A DNA stretch of 37,351 nucleotides from JACDAN01 sp036554945. Lineage in GTDB: Bacteria; Actinomycetota; Thermoleophilia; Gaiellales; Gaiellaceae. The stretch is from NCBI GenBank assembly GCA_036554945.1, contig DATBMH010000054.1, forward strand, positions 1 through 37,351, in the 5' to 3' direction. How positions within the stretch are numbered: position 1 is the stretch's first letter; each line of letters opens with the position of its first letter. The position numbers and the translations under genes are program-made. Shown piece by piece: positions 7,833 to 15,834 of this stretch. Under the pieces are notes generated by a model that saw only the letters and a list, made by a program, of their open reading frames with translations, made no database searches and was not told the DNA's origin.

Positions 7833-7857
7833 GCGGAGCGGGCAGAGCCCGCTCCGC
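7833..7857. terminator. Perfect 11-bp hairpin upstream of lipA
   Basis: The stem GCGGAGCGGGC (7833-7843) pairs with 7847-7857 around loop AGA. It probably terminates the secreted-protein transcript. It ends only ten bases before the lipA -10 element and covers where a -35 would lie, so it could also act as an operator or affect lipA expression. Confidence 0.55.
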
Positions 7858-7867
7858 GGCGTCCCCG

Positions 7868-7873
7868 TACACT
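7868..7873 (+). promoter_or_regulatory. lipA: -10 element, leaderless promoter of lipA
   Basis: TACACT, then TTGGGC, then GTG at 7880. The six-base gap puts the transcript start on the GTG and selects it over the in-frame TTG at 7874. Confidence 0.5.
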
Positions 7874-7879
7874 TTGGGC

Positions 7880-8797
7880 GTGAAGTCGCTGCCCGTCGCC
7901 GACCGGCCCCGCCGGCCCCCGTGGATGAAGGTTCGCGCCCCGAGCGCGGACTCGCAGTACCTCGACGTGAAGAAGCTCATCCACGGGGCGAGCCTCCACA
8001 CCGTCTGCGAGGAGGCGCGCTGCCCCAACATCTCCGAGTGCTGGGGGCGCGGCACCGCGACGTTCCAGATCCTCGGCGACACCTGCACGCGCGCCTGCCG
8101 GTACTGCTACGTCCAGTCCGGCAAGCCGGAGCATCCGCCGGACCCGCTCGAGCCCCTGCGCCTCGCGAACGCCGCCGCGCAGATGAAGCTCCAGCACGTG
8201 GTCGTCACCTCGGTCGACCGGGACGATCTGCCCGACCGAGGCGCCGGCCACTTCGCCGCCACGATCCGCGCGCTGAAGCACAAGCTGCCGGCCGCCGGCG
8301 TCGAGGTCCTGACGCCGGACTTCCTCGGCGTCGAGGAGGAGGCGCTCCGCACCGTGCTCGCCGCACGCCCGGAGGTCTTCAACCACAACATCGAGACGGT
8401 TCGCCGCCTGCACCGGAGGATGCGTGGCGCCAAGGCGTCCTATGACACGGCGCTCTGGTTGCTCCGGCGCGCCAAGGAGGTCGCCGACTACCCCGTGATG
8501 ACGAAGTCCGGGATCATCGTCGGCCTCGGTGAGACCAACGACGAGGTCGTCGACACGATGCGCGACCTGCGCGAGAACGGCGCCGACGTGGTCACGATCG
8601 GCCAGTACCTCCAGCCCTCCGAGAAGCACGCGAGGATCGACCGCTGGGTGCACCCGGACGAGTTCCGCTGGTTCCGCGACCAGGGCGAGGCCCTCGGCTT
8701 CGGCTCGGTGTTCGCCGGCCCGCTCGTCCGCTCGAGCTACCGGGCGGACGAGCAGCGACACGCCGCTGTGACGGGACGCGGGGCGGTGGCGTACTAG
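7880..8797 (+). CDS. lipA: Lipoyl synthase LipA (radical SAM)
   Basis: 305 residues, the normal LipA length. It inserts two sulfur atoms into the protein-bound octanoyl chain, completing lipoyl-E2. Both 4Fe-4S clusters are visible: the auxiliary sulfur-donor cluster ligands C43, C48 and C54 (CEEARCPNISEC) and the radical SAM CxxxCxxC C69, C73, C76 (CTRACRYC). HNIETVRRLHRRMRG is conserved family sequence, and the C-terminal VRSSYRADEQ carries the serine that ligates the auxiliary cluster. It is separated from lipB by the HD-GYP and secreted-protein genes and has its own predicted promoter. The next gene begins seven bases after its stop and is probably co-transcribed. Confidence 0.96.
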   Translation: MKSLPVADRPRRPPWMKVRAPSADSQYLDVKKLIHGASLHTVCEEARCPNISECWGRGTATFQILGDTCTRACRYCYVQSGKPEHPPDPLEPLRLANAAAQMKLQHVVVTSVDRDDLPDRGAGHFAATIRALKHKLPAAGVEVLTPDFLGVEEEALRTVLAARPEVFNHNIETVRRLHRRMRGAKASYDTALWLLRRAKEVADYPVMTKSGIIVGLGETNDEVVDTMRDLRENGADVVTIGQYLQPSEKHARIDRWVHPDEFRWFRDQGEALGFGSVFAGPLVRSSYRADEQRHAAVTGRGAVAY

Positions 8798-8804
8798 AGA
8801 CGAG

Positions 8805-9191
8805 ATGTTGCTCCTCGCCCTCTTCCTCGGCCTCTTCTTCGTCTCGGGGCAGACGCTCTTCAACGTCGGCGGATGGGTGCCGGGCACGGGGATGGGCACC
8901 GTCGTCCAGGCTCCGCCGGCCACGAAGACGCCGACGGCTCGGGGCAGGGCGACGCTCATGGTCAGGCCGACGATCCCGAGGACGATCGTCACGGGCGCCG
9001 GCTTCAAGAGTGGCGAGCTCGTCCGGCTCACCGGCATCCCGGTCCGCCAGGTGCGCGCCTCGGCGCAGGGGAGGTTCACGATCCGCCTGCGCAGCGTGGA
9101 TCCGTGCCAGGGGCTCACGGTCACGGCCGTCGGCAACAAGGGCAGCCGGGCCGCTGTCAACTACTCGCAGCTCTACTGCGCCGTTCCGTAG
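8805..9191 (+). CDS. Small secreted Ig-like/beta-sandwich protein, paralogue of 18145-18489
   Basis: 128 residues. A hydrophobic N-terminus (MLLLALFLGLFFVSG) acts as a signal peptide or anchor. A Pro/Thr-rich spacer follows, then a domain of about 80 residues beginning PTIPRTIVTGAGFKSGE, which looks like an Ig/filamin-type beta-sandwich. Two cysteines (in DPCQGLTV and QLYCAVP) could form a disulfide. It shares the pattern GxGFxSxE...CxGLxVxAxGxxGSRA...QxxCxxP with the protein at 18145-18489, so the two are paralogues. Each lies tail to tail with a large poly-Asp-ended propeller gene. It follows lipA by seven bases, with GAGACGAG as a weak Shine-Dalgarno. Confidence 0.75.
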   Translation: MLLLALFLGLFFVSGQTLFNVGGWVPGTGMGTVVQAPPATKTPTARGRATLMVRPTIPRTIVTGAGFKSGELVRLTGIPVRQVRASAQGRFTIRLRSVDPCQGLTVTAVGNKGSRAAVNYSQLYCAVP

Positions 9192-9194
9192 AGA

Positions 9195-9224
9195 GCGAGA
9201 AGCCGCCCGGAGGCGGCCTCTCGC
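9195..9224. terminator. Hairpin between convergent small secreted gene and propeller gene A
   Basis: A 13-position stem (9195-9207 with 9212-9224, one A-C mismatch, loop CGGA) with core GCCGCC/GGCGGC. It sits between two convergent genes and so probably works in both directions. Confidence 0.7.
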
Positions 9225-9247
9225 GTAGCTCGTCCTAGCCGCGTGGG

Positions 9248-12200
9248 CTAGTCGTCGTCATCGTCGTCATGCCCGCCGCCGCCCGACAGCTCCAGCGTCC
9301 AGGCGCCGAAGCCGTGGGTCGTCACGTACATGACACGCTTCTTCTGGTCGATCTCCAGATGCGGGATCACGGTCGTCGGCAGACCGCGTGAGGCCTGCGT
9401 CCAGCCGCTCCACCCGCTCCGGCTGACGACGCCGAAGTCGGTGCCCAGGTACAGGGTCCCTCGCCGCTCGTCCCGCTGGACGGTGCCCACCGGGAGATCG
9501 CCGAGCGCGCGCGGGCCGGTGCCGTCCAGGCTGGTGAACGTCGCCGTGTTGCTGCCGCGGTCGTACCGGACCTCGAAGATGTGGCCCGGAGTCGTCGGCG
9601 TCACGTGGTTGTACCCGCTGTACGTGATGTAGGCGTGGTAGGGATCCTTCGGGTCGATGTAGACGTCCGAGGGGTACCGAGCCGGATCGACGGTGGAGCT
9701 CGGGTCGATCCGGTTCCAGACGATCGTCGCCGGATCGGTGGCCGCGGCGTTCGTGGTCACGAAGATCCGCCCACCGCTGGTCGCCGCCCACACCACGTTC
9801 GCGTCGGAGGGCGCGGGCTGGTTGAACGAGATGTGGCCGCCCGAGCGGTCCTCGCCCCACGGGTACGGCCCCGGGCACGCAACCGTCCAGACCTGGTTCG
9901 GGTTCGGGTTCGCCGGGTTCGGGCACAGCGCCAGCGGCCCGTAGGTGAGCCGGCCGGGATGCTCCGGGTTCCCCATCGCCTTCCAGTCGTCGCACACGTC
10001 GATCGCCGGCTGGTAGGTCCCGTTCTCGTCGATGTCGCCGTTCCCGGACCAGACGTTGCAGTGCTCCTTGACGTCCTCGTACGGGAAGGCCGGGTTGGCG
10101 CCGCCGTTCAGCGAGCGGAAGACGTGCTCGCGGCCGGTGAACATCAGCTTGCCGACCTTCGGGTGGAAGACCGTCGGAGCGATGAACGCCACCGCCTCGC
10201 GCGGGTAGCGGAACGGGTTCGCGCCGAGCGTCGCGGTCGTGTCGGCGATCCAGAAGCCCGCTTCCTGGTTCCTCGGCTCGTCCAGCGCGGCGAGCGCGCC
10301 GTTCTGCCACGAGAACATCGAGTAGTCCGCATCCTCCGCGTCGAAGCCGTTGTAGGCGCCGTCCGCGACGAACGTCTCGATCCACGTCTTCGTCCCCGGG
10401 ACCCGCATCCACGAGCCGTTGTCCTGCGTGCCGCCGGCGAGCTCGCCGGGGCGGTTCGGGTTGTAGGTCACCTGGTAGAAGTGGAGCGTGTTGAGCCCCC
10501 GGTTGATGGACTCGATGCGCTCGGGGATCCGCCTCGTCACCGCCTGACAGGTCGCGAGGTTCGCACCCGTCAGCTGGTGCACCGCGACGCAGTCGCCCGA
10601 GTCGTCGACGAGCCCGCCGTTCGAGCGGACGACGCCGCCGTCACCCGTCTCGACGAACCGCTTCCAGTCCTTGGGATCCGTCACGATCGAGTGCTGGTCG
10701 GGGTGGATGCCGTGCGGCTGCAGGTCGTCGGTCGCGTCGTACGTCATGTCCGTGAAGGACACGCCGGCATCCGTCGACAGCAGGACTGCGCGCCCGTTCG
10801 AGGTCCCCTGCGCCGCCTGGTTGTAGTCGTTGTCGCCGAGCAGGTAGACGGTGTCCGGGCTGTGCGCGGACCCGTCGGCCTTCCGCGGGACGTACACGTA
10901 GTTGTCGTAGTTGCACTGCGGGTCGCAGTAGCCGGCGCTCGTGTTGTTCGTCAGCTCCGTGAACGTCGGCGCGCCCGTGCGGACGCTGTCGCTGCGGAAG
11001 AACTTCGCGGTCTGGCCAGCGCCGCTGCCGACGCCCACGTACATCCGCGTGGAGCCGTTCGGCAGGGCGACCACGTCGAACTCGGCCCGCTCGACGTCGG
11101 CGCCGGTGGCCGGGCTCGTCGACGGCCCGCGCGGGGCGAAGATCTGCACCCACGTGCCCGGGTCGCCGTTCGCGTTCGACCGCCAGATGCCCTTCGCCAT
11201 GAACGACGCGTAGACGGTGTTCCGGTCGACCGGGTCGATGTAGACCCGCCGGGCGCCACGCGGCGAGCACGCCGTCAGGCCGAGGAAGACCTCGGTCGGC
11301 GTGTTCGTCGTGCAGTTCGTGACGTTGCCCTGGCTGACGAGCTCGAACGTCTTCCCGCCGTCCTTCGAGCGGTAGAGGCCGAAGTGCGGCGCGCCGGGGA
11401 TGTTCGCGCCGCGATCGACGCCGGTGCAGCACGTGCTGCTGATCCCGCGCGAGCCCTGGGCGCCGGCCCCGACGAAGATCGTCTTCGGGTCGCCGGGCTT
11501 GACCTGGATCGAGCCGATCCCGCGACCGCTGAAGTACTGCGCGCCGATCGGGCCGCTCCAGTCGTCGCCGCCGTCCTTCGACTTGTAGAGGCCGACGCCG
11601 GCGATGCAGCCGCTCCTGCAGGTGTTGGGCTCGCCCGTCCCGGCGTAGAGCGTCTTGCTCTTCCGGTCGTTCGGGTCGAGCTCGAGTGCGGCCGTGTTGT
11701 TGTGCTGGAACTCGGAGGACAGGTACTCCCACTTGGGCTTGGAGGCGAACACGTTGTCCGTCCGCCAGACGCCGCCGCCGGCGTTCGCGATCCAGTACCG
11801 GCAGCTCCAGCGGCTGCAGTTCGGGTCGATGACGCCGTGCGCGGTGCGGCCCGCCGCGACGTACTCGTTCGGCACGTAGACGTACCGGTTGCGGAAGGGA
11901 TTCAGCGGATAGACCGCGTTGTCCGGACCCAGGTTGGTCCAGCGGCCGCTGTCGCCGAGGCTCCCGCCGCCGCGCGACTTCAGCTCGCGCCAGTCGGAGC
12001 GGCTGCCGCTGATCGCGGCCAGCGGGATGTCCGTGCGCGGCGTCGCGTGCATCTGCCACTCCAGGTCGCCGTCGCCGCTCTCGACCGCTTCGCCGGCCTC
12101 GTACTGCGGCTCCGCGGGCGAGAACCTCGCCGCGGCCGCGAGCTTGTTGCGGAGCGCCGGCGAGAGCTCCATCTCCTGCTCGCCCGCCGCCGGCGCGGCG

Positions 12201-12514
12201 GTCTGGGACGCCCCGTCGAGCAGGACGGCGCCGGCAAGCGCTGCCGACACGACCACGGCTGCGCCGGCCAGCCCGACCGCGACGCGGCGCCGCCGCACCC
12301 GCTGTGGACCGCCCTTCGGCGCCATCGCGCTCCAGGCGCCTGAGATCTTCGTGCTCACGCGGTCGACGGTGCCCGGCTTCTTCGCGAGACTCTCGTCCAG
12401 CCGGCTCACGATCTCCGCGTTGAGGCTGCGGCCGGACTTGGCGGCGGCCTCCCTGAGACGCTCCCGGAGCTGCGTCGGCATCCGGAGCAAGAACCGATAG
12501 ATGTCCCCTGTCAC
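9248..12514 (-). CDS. Propeller protein A: Arc-type RHH domain + TM helix + BNR/sortilin-like ectodomain
   Basis: 1088 residues. Residues 1-46 match an Arc-family ribbon-helix-helix: strand YRFLLRMP (Arc has FNLRWP), helix A TQLRERLREAAAKSG, then RSLNAEIVSRLDESL (Arc has RSVNSEIYQRVMESF). A basic RVRRRR (72-77) precedes one transmembrane helix (about 78-99), so the RHH should be cytoplasmic. The rest is extracytoplasmic, with Asp-box-like repeats (SKDGGDDWSG, SKDGGKTFEL), AGGGVWRTD, GTQDNG and YSGYNHVTPTTPGHIFEV, as in WD40/YVTN/BNR sortilin-like proteins. It ends in HDDDDDD. The start is GTG 12512-12514 after a strong Shine-Dalgarno (AGGGGAGGG). It is a paralogue of B and D. No enzymatic function can be claimed. 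Confidence 0.88.
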   Translation of the reverse strand: MTGDIYRFLLRMPTQLRERLREAAAKSGRSLNAEIVSRLDESLAKKPGTVDRVSTKISGAWSAMAPKGGPQRVRRRRVAVGLAGAAVVVSAALAGAVLLDGASQTAAPAAGEQEMELSPALRNKLAAAARFSPAEPQYEAGEAVESGDGDLEWQMHATPRTDIPLAAISGSRSDWRELKSRGGGSLGDSGRWTNLGPDNAVYPLNPFRNRYVYVPNEYVAAGRTAHGVIDPNCSRWSCRYWIANAGGGVWRTDNVFASKPKWEYLSSEFQHNNTAALELDPNDRKSKTLYAGTGEPNTCRSGCIAGVGLYKSKDGGDDWSGPIGAQYFSGRGIGSIQVKPGDPKTIFVGAGAQGSRGISSTCCTGVDRGANIPGAPHFGLYRSKDGGKTFELVSQGNVTNCTTNTPTEVFLGLTACSPRGARRVYIDPVDRNTVYASFMAKGIWRSNANGDPGTWVQIFAPRGPSTSPATGADVERAEFDVVALPNGSTRMYVGVGSGAGQTAKFFRSDSVRTGAPTFTELTNNTSAGYCDPQCNYDNYVYVPRKADGSAHSPDTVYLLGDNDYNQAAQGTSNGRAVLLSTDAGVSFTDMTYDATDDLQPHGIHPDQHSIVTDPKDWKRFVETGDGGVVRSNGGLVDDSGDCVAVHQLTGANLATCQAVTRRIPERIESINRGLNTLHFYQVTYNPNRPGELAGGTQDNGSWMRVPGTKTWIETFVADGAYNGFDAEDADYSMFSWQNGALAALDEPRNQEAGFWIADTTATLGANPFRYPREAVAFIAPTVFHPKVGKLMFTGREHVFRSLNGGANPAFPYEDVKEHCNVWSGNGDIDENGTYQPAIDVCDDWKAMGNPEHPGRLTYGPLALCPNPANPNPNQVWTVACPGPYPWGEDRSGGHISFNQPAPSDANVVWAATSGGRIFVTTNAAATDPATIVWNRIDPSSTVDPARYPSDVYIDPKDPYHAYITYSGYNHVTPTTPGHIFEVRYDRGSNTATFTSLDGTGPRALGDLPVGTVQRDERRGTLYLGTDFGVVSRSGWSGWTQASRGLPTTVIPHLEIDQKKRVMYVTTHGFGAWTLELSGGGGHDDDDDD

Positions 12515-12542
12515 ACGACCCTCCCCTGTAGCTCGGCGCGGG

Positions 12543-12592
12543 GATCATGCTGTATCTAGGGCCCGATATCAAGTCTTCTTTACCGTGATATC
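12543..12592 (-). promoter_or_regulatory. Promoter of A with two GATATC operator candidates
   Basis: Reading the minus strand, a -35 TTGATA (12567-12572) and a -10 CATGAT (12544-12549) are 17 bases apart. The palindrome GATATC occurs at 12565-12570, overlapping the -35, and again at 12587-12592, 22 bases further upstream. The block 12543-12576 is 28/34 identical, without gaps, to 15669-15702 in front of B. An operator overlapping the -35 would suit repression, possibly by the RHH domains of A or B. The operator role is inferred. Confidence 0.55.
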
Positions 12593-12605
12593 CGCGCCGG
12601 AACGA

Positions 12606-12631
12606 GAAGGGCCGCCCGGAGGCGGCCCTTC
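12606..12631. terminator. Terminator hairpin downstream of propeller gene B
   Basis: A perfect 11-bp stem (12606-12616 with 12621-12631, loop CGGA) lies after the stop of B and before the regulatory region of A. Its core GGCCGCC/GGCGGCC is shared with the other hairpins of the island. Confidence 0.7.
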
Positions 12632-12654
12632 GGTGTTGCTGTTCGGGTTCGAGG

Positions 12655-15600
12655 CTAGTCGTCCAGCTTGTCCAGCTCGAGCAGCCAGGCGCTGAGGCCG
12701 TGGGAGGCTGCATAGAGCTGGTTCTTCCGGACGGTCAGGCCGGCGACCTCGACGTTCGGCATCCCGCGTGCGGCGAGCGTCCAGGTGGACGAGCCCGCCT
12801 CGAGCCGGAGGACACCGAAGTCGGTGGCCGCGAACAGGTCGCCGTTCCTGTCGTCACGCACGAGGTCCGTGATCGGCAGGTCGGCGAGGTTGTTCGACCG
12901 GTTCACCCAGGACGACGTGCCGGTCGCCGGGTCGTACGTCACCTCGAACACGTGGCCCGGAGTGGCCGGGGTGTTCGACGTGTACCCGCTGTACGACACG
13001 TACGCGTGGTTCGGGTTCGCCGGGTCGACGTGGATGCTGCTCACGAACCGGTTCGGATCGATCGCCGAGTCGTCGTCCAGGCGGGTCCACGCGACCGCGC
13101 CGGCCGGATCGGCGTCGACGTTCTTCGAGATGAAGAGCCGGCCCGTCGTGTTCGCCGCCCAGGCGGTCGACGTGTCGGTCGCGACACGCTCGATCGCTGC
13201 GACGGCTCCGCCGGCCCGGTCGCCCCAGAAGGCGGCGGTCAGCCGGTTCGGCCCGAGCTCGGCCCAGTCACCGCAGACGACCGCGAAGTCGCCGGTCCAC
13301 TCGTTGCAGTGCTGGTTCGCCTCGGCCAGCGTCATCGTCCCGAGGCCGTGGGTCTTCGTCCGGTAGGCCGTGCGGCCCGTGCCGGCGAACATCGTCCCGC
13401 TGACCTTCGGGTCGCTGATGATCGGCGCGTAGAACTGCGTGCCGGCGTGGCCGAAGATCGGATCGGCGATCCAGATCCAGTCGGCGATGTCGCCCGAGTC
13501 GAAGTTCACGTCCGGGCTGGCGTCGAAGAACGTGTGGAAGCGGAACTCCTCGATCTCGACGTCGAAGCCGGACTGGCCGCCGTCGCCGATCATCGTGTTG
13601 CTCCACGTCCGCTCGCTCCGACGGACCTCCCAGGTGCCGTTGTCCTGCGTCCCGCCCTGCCGGATGCGCCGGTCGTGCGGGCTGATGGACAGGCTCTGGA
13701 ACTGGAGCGTGTTCAGGCCCGAGTTGATGCCCTCGAGCTCCGAGGGGATCTTCGACAGCATCTGCTCGCACCGAGCCTTGTTCACGGGGTTCAGGCCGCG
13801 GTTCGGGTCGGAGCACCACGCCGAGCGGTCGACGAGCTTCCCGCTGGAGCGCATGACCCCGCCGTCGTTCGTCTCGACGAACCTCAGCGGGTTCCTCGGA
13901 TCGACGGCGATGTCGTGCTGGTCGGGATGGAGACCGTTCGGGTGCAGCTCATCGGTCCCGTCGTACGTCATGTCGTACGAGGTGACGCCCGCGTCGAACG
14001 AGAGCACGACCGCGCGCTTGTTCGCGATCGTCTCCCCGTACGAGTACGAGCCGCCCGAGTAGACCATGTCCGGCTTGCCCTTCGGCGAGTAGACGAAGAC
14101 GTCGTACCAGCACTGGCCGGTGCACATGTTGAACGTGCCGAAGCCCGGCTGTGCCGGGTCGGGGCTCGTCAGGTCCGTGAAGACCGGTGCGCCGGTCGAG
14201 ACGTCGTCGCTGCGGAAGAGCCGCGAGTACGGCGTGCCGATGTTGCCCTCGTACACGTACATCCGCGTCGCGCCGCTCGGCAGCTTGTTGACCGAGATGG
14301 CCGCCCGCGTCTGGATGGCACCGGCGTTGAGCGACGGCTTGATCTGCACCCACGTGGCGCCGCCGTCGTTCGACCGCCAGACACCGCGTGCGTACGACGA
14401 CGCGTAGACGATGTCGGGGTTCGAGGGGTCGAGCTCGATGCTCCGCACGCCGCGCGGCGAGCAGACACCGAGGTTGTTGAACTCGTTCAGGTCACCCGTG
14501 CAGACGCCGGTGGTGGCCGCGCCGTTGTGGATGAAGCTCCAGTTGGCGCCGCCGTCGGTCGTCTTGTACAGGCCCCACTTCGCGATGCCGGGAACCGGCC
14601 GCGTGACGCCCGTGCAGCACACCGACGACATGCCACGCAGGGCCGTCGTCGAGGCGACGTAGATGGTCTTCGGGTCGCCGGGCTTGACGATGATCTCGCC
14701 GATGCCCTTGCCCTGGAACTCGGTCTTGCCGAGCTGGGTCCAGTGCTTGCCGCCGTCGGTCGACCGGTAGAGGCCGGTGCCCGCGACGCAGCCGCTGCCG
14801 CAGATGTTGGCCTCGCCCGTCCCGACGTAGACGGTCCGCGACTTCTTGTCGTTCGAGTCGATGTGCACCGCGCCGGCCGCGTTGATCCCGAGCGGCCCGC
14901 CGAGGTACTCCCACTTGACGTGGTCCTGGAAGATGTTGCCCGTCTTCCAGACGCCGCCGCCCGCGGGGGTGATGTAGGCGTTGCAGTTGTCGTTGCCGTG
15001 GTTGCAGTCGTCCTCGATGTCGATGGAGGTCGTGCGCCCGCCGGCGATGTACTCGTTCGGAACGTAGTTGAACGCGTTCCGGAACTCGGTGAAGGGGTAG
15101 ACCGCCCGGCTCGGACCGATCATCTCCCACTTCCCCTTCTCGCCCGGCTCGTACGGCTCGCCGGCGATGTCGGCGAACGATTCGCGGGCGTGGTTCATGT
15201 CGCCCACCGACACGGTCGTGTCGGGATAGGCGCGCGCGGCGAACCATGCGTCGGCCGCGCCGCCCGGGCCCTCGTTCGACATGCCGGCGTTGCCCGGCGG
15301 GGCCGCCTGCTTCAGCTTCGCGAGATGCGCGGCCAACGCCGTCGGCATCTCCGCCTCGCCCACCGGTGCCGCCGGCGCGGCGCCGTTCAGCGCCACCGCC
15401 GCAACGGCGACCGCCGTGGCCGAGGCCAGGACGCCGGCCGCGGCGGACCAGCGCCAAACCGTTCTTCGTCGCATTCTGCCCTCCCCAAGTCGCTCTTTCA
15501 GGCGCTCGAGCGCGCCCCGCTCGTCGGCGAAGCTCCGCTCCAGCCTGTGCACGAGCTCGGCGTTGATGCTTCTGCCGGACCGCGCCGCAGCGGCTTTGAG

Positions 15601-15657
15601 CTGCTCCCGAAGATGCGTGGGCATCCGGAGCAAGAAGCGGTAGATCTCCCCTGCCAC
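12655..15657 (-). CDS. Propeller protein B: Arc-type RHH domain + TM helix + BNR/sortilin-like ectodomain
   Basis: 1000 residues from GTG 15655-15657. It has the same architecture as A: an RHH at residues 1-46 (EIYRFLLRMP, then SGRSINAELVHRLERSF), a short basic linker (RMRRR), a transmembrane helix at about 66-90, then a long extracytoplasmic propeller with RSTDGGKHWTQL, RSNDGGATWVQI, GGTQDNG, DGGQSGFD and TPATPGHVFEV. Over the first 46 residues A and B share 30 identities, while the linkers hardly align. It ends in LDKLDD rather than a long poly-Asp tail. An in-frame ATG at 15681 would add eight residues but overlaps the predicted -10, so the GTG, which matches the start of A, is preferred. 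No clear Shine-Dalgarno precedes it. Confidence 0.87.
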   Translation of the reverse strand: MAGEIYRFLLRMPTHLREQLKAAAARSGRSINAELVHRLERSFADERGALERLKERLGEGRMRRRTVWRWSAAAGVLASATAVAVAAVALNGAAPAAPVGEAEMPTALAAHLAKLKQAAPPGNAGMSNEGPGGAADAWFAARAYPDTTVSVGDMNHARESFADIAGEPYEPGEKGKWEMIGPSRAVYPFTEFRNAFNYVPNEYIAGGRTTSIDIEDDCNHGNDNCNAYITPAGGGVWKTGNIFQDHVKWEYLGGPLGINAAGAVHIDSNDKKSRTVYVGTGEANICGSGCVAGTGLYRSTDGGKHWTQLGKTEFQGKGIGEIIVKPGDPKTIYVASTTALRGMSSVCCTGVTRPVPGIAKWGLYKTTDGGANWSFIHNGAATTGVCTGDLNEFNNLGVCSPRGVRSIELDPSNPDIVYASSYARGVWRSNDGGATWVQIKPSLNAGAIQTRAAISVNKLPSGATRMYVYEGNIGTPYSRLFRSDDVSTGAPVFTDLTSPDPAQPGFGTFNMCTGQCWYDVFVYSPKGKPDMVYSGGSYSYGETIANKRAVVLSFDAGVTSYDMTYDGTDELHPNGLHPDQHDIAVDPRNPLRFVETNDGGVMRSSGKLVDRSAWCSDPNRGLNPVNKARCEQMLSKIPSELEGINSGLNTLQFQSLSISPHDRRIRQGGTQDNGTWEVRRSERTWSNTMIGDGGQSGFDVEIEEFRFHTFFDASPDVNFDSGDIADWIWIADPIFGHAGTQFYAPIISDPKVSGTMFAGTGRTAYRTKTHGLGTMTLAEANQHCNEWTGDFAVVCGDWAELGPNRLTAAFWGDRAGGAVAAIERVATDTSTAWAANTTGRLFISKNVDADPAGAVAWTRLDDDSAIDPNRFVSSIHVDPANPNHAYVSYSGYTSNTPATPGHVFEVTYDPATGTSSWVNRSNNLADLPITDLVRDDRNGDLFAATDFGVLRLEAGSSTWTLAARGMPNVEVAGLTVRKNQLYAASHGLSAWLLELDKLDD

Positions 15658-15668
15658 TTGAGCCGCGC

Positions 15669-15767
15669 GATCATCGTGCATTTACGGACCGATATCAAGT
15701 CTCCTCGACGTAATATCGGTGTGCATAGCGATTCGAATATCCGCCGGCGGATATCTCTCCCGATATT
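15669..15767 (-). promoter_or_regulatory. Promoter of B with a cluster of GATATC-like operator candidates
   Basis: On the minus strand, -35 TTGATA (15693-15698) and -10 GATGAT (15670-15675) are spaced by 17. GATATC occurs at 15691-15696 (on the -35) and 15750-15755, with near matches AATATC at 15712-15717 and 15736-15741 and GATATT at 15762-15767. The block 15669-15702 is the homologue of that before A. The predicted transcript starts about six bases before the GTG of B. Confidence 0.55.
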
Positions 15768-15784
15768 CACTCGTGACGAACAAG

Positions 15785-15811
15785 ACGAGGGCCGCACTGG
15801 GCGGCCCTCGT
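15785..15811. terminator. Terminator hairpin downstream of propeller gene C
   Basis: An 11-bp stem (15785-15795 with 15801-15811, five-base loop) with GGGCCGC/GCGGCCC at its core. It lies between the stop of C and the operator cluster of B. Confidence 0.65.
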
Positions 15812-15834
15812 TCGTCGCTGATCCGGCTCGTTCG

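Noticed and set aside
15657..15681. ATG 15681 as the start of B
   Set aside because: It lies on the predicted -10 element, and the GTG at 15657 aligns with the start of paralogue A.
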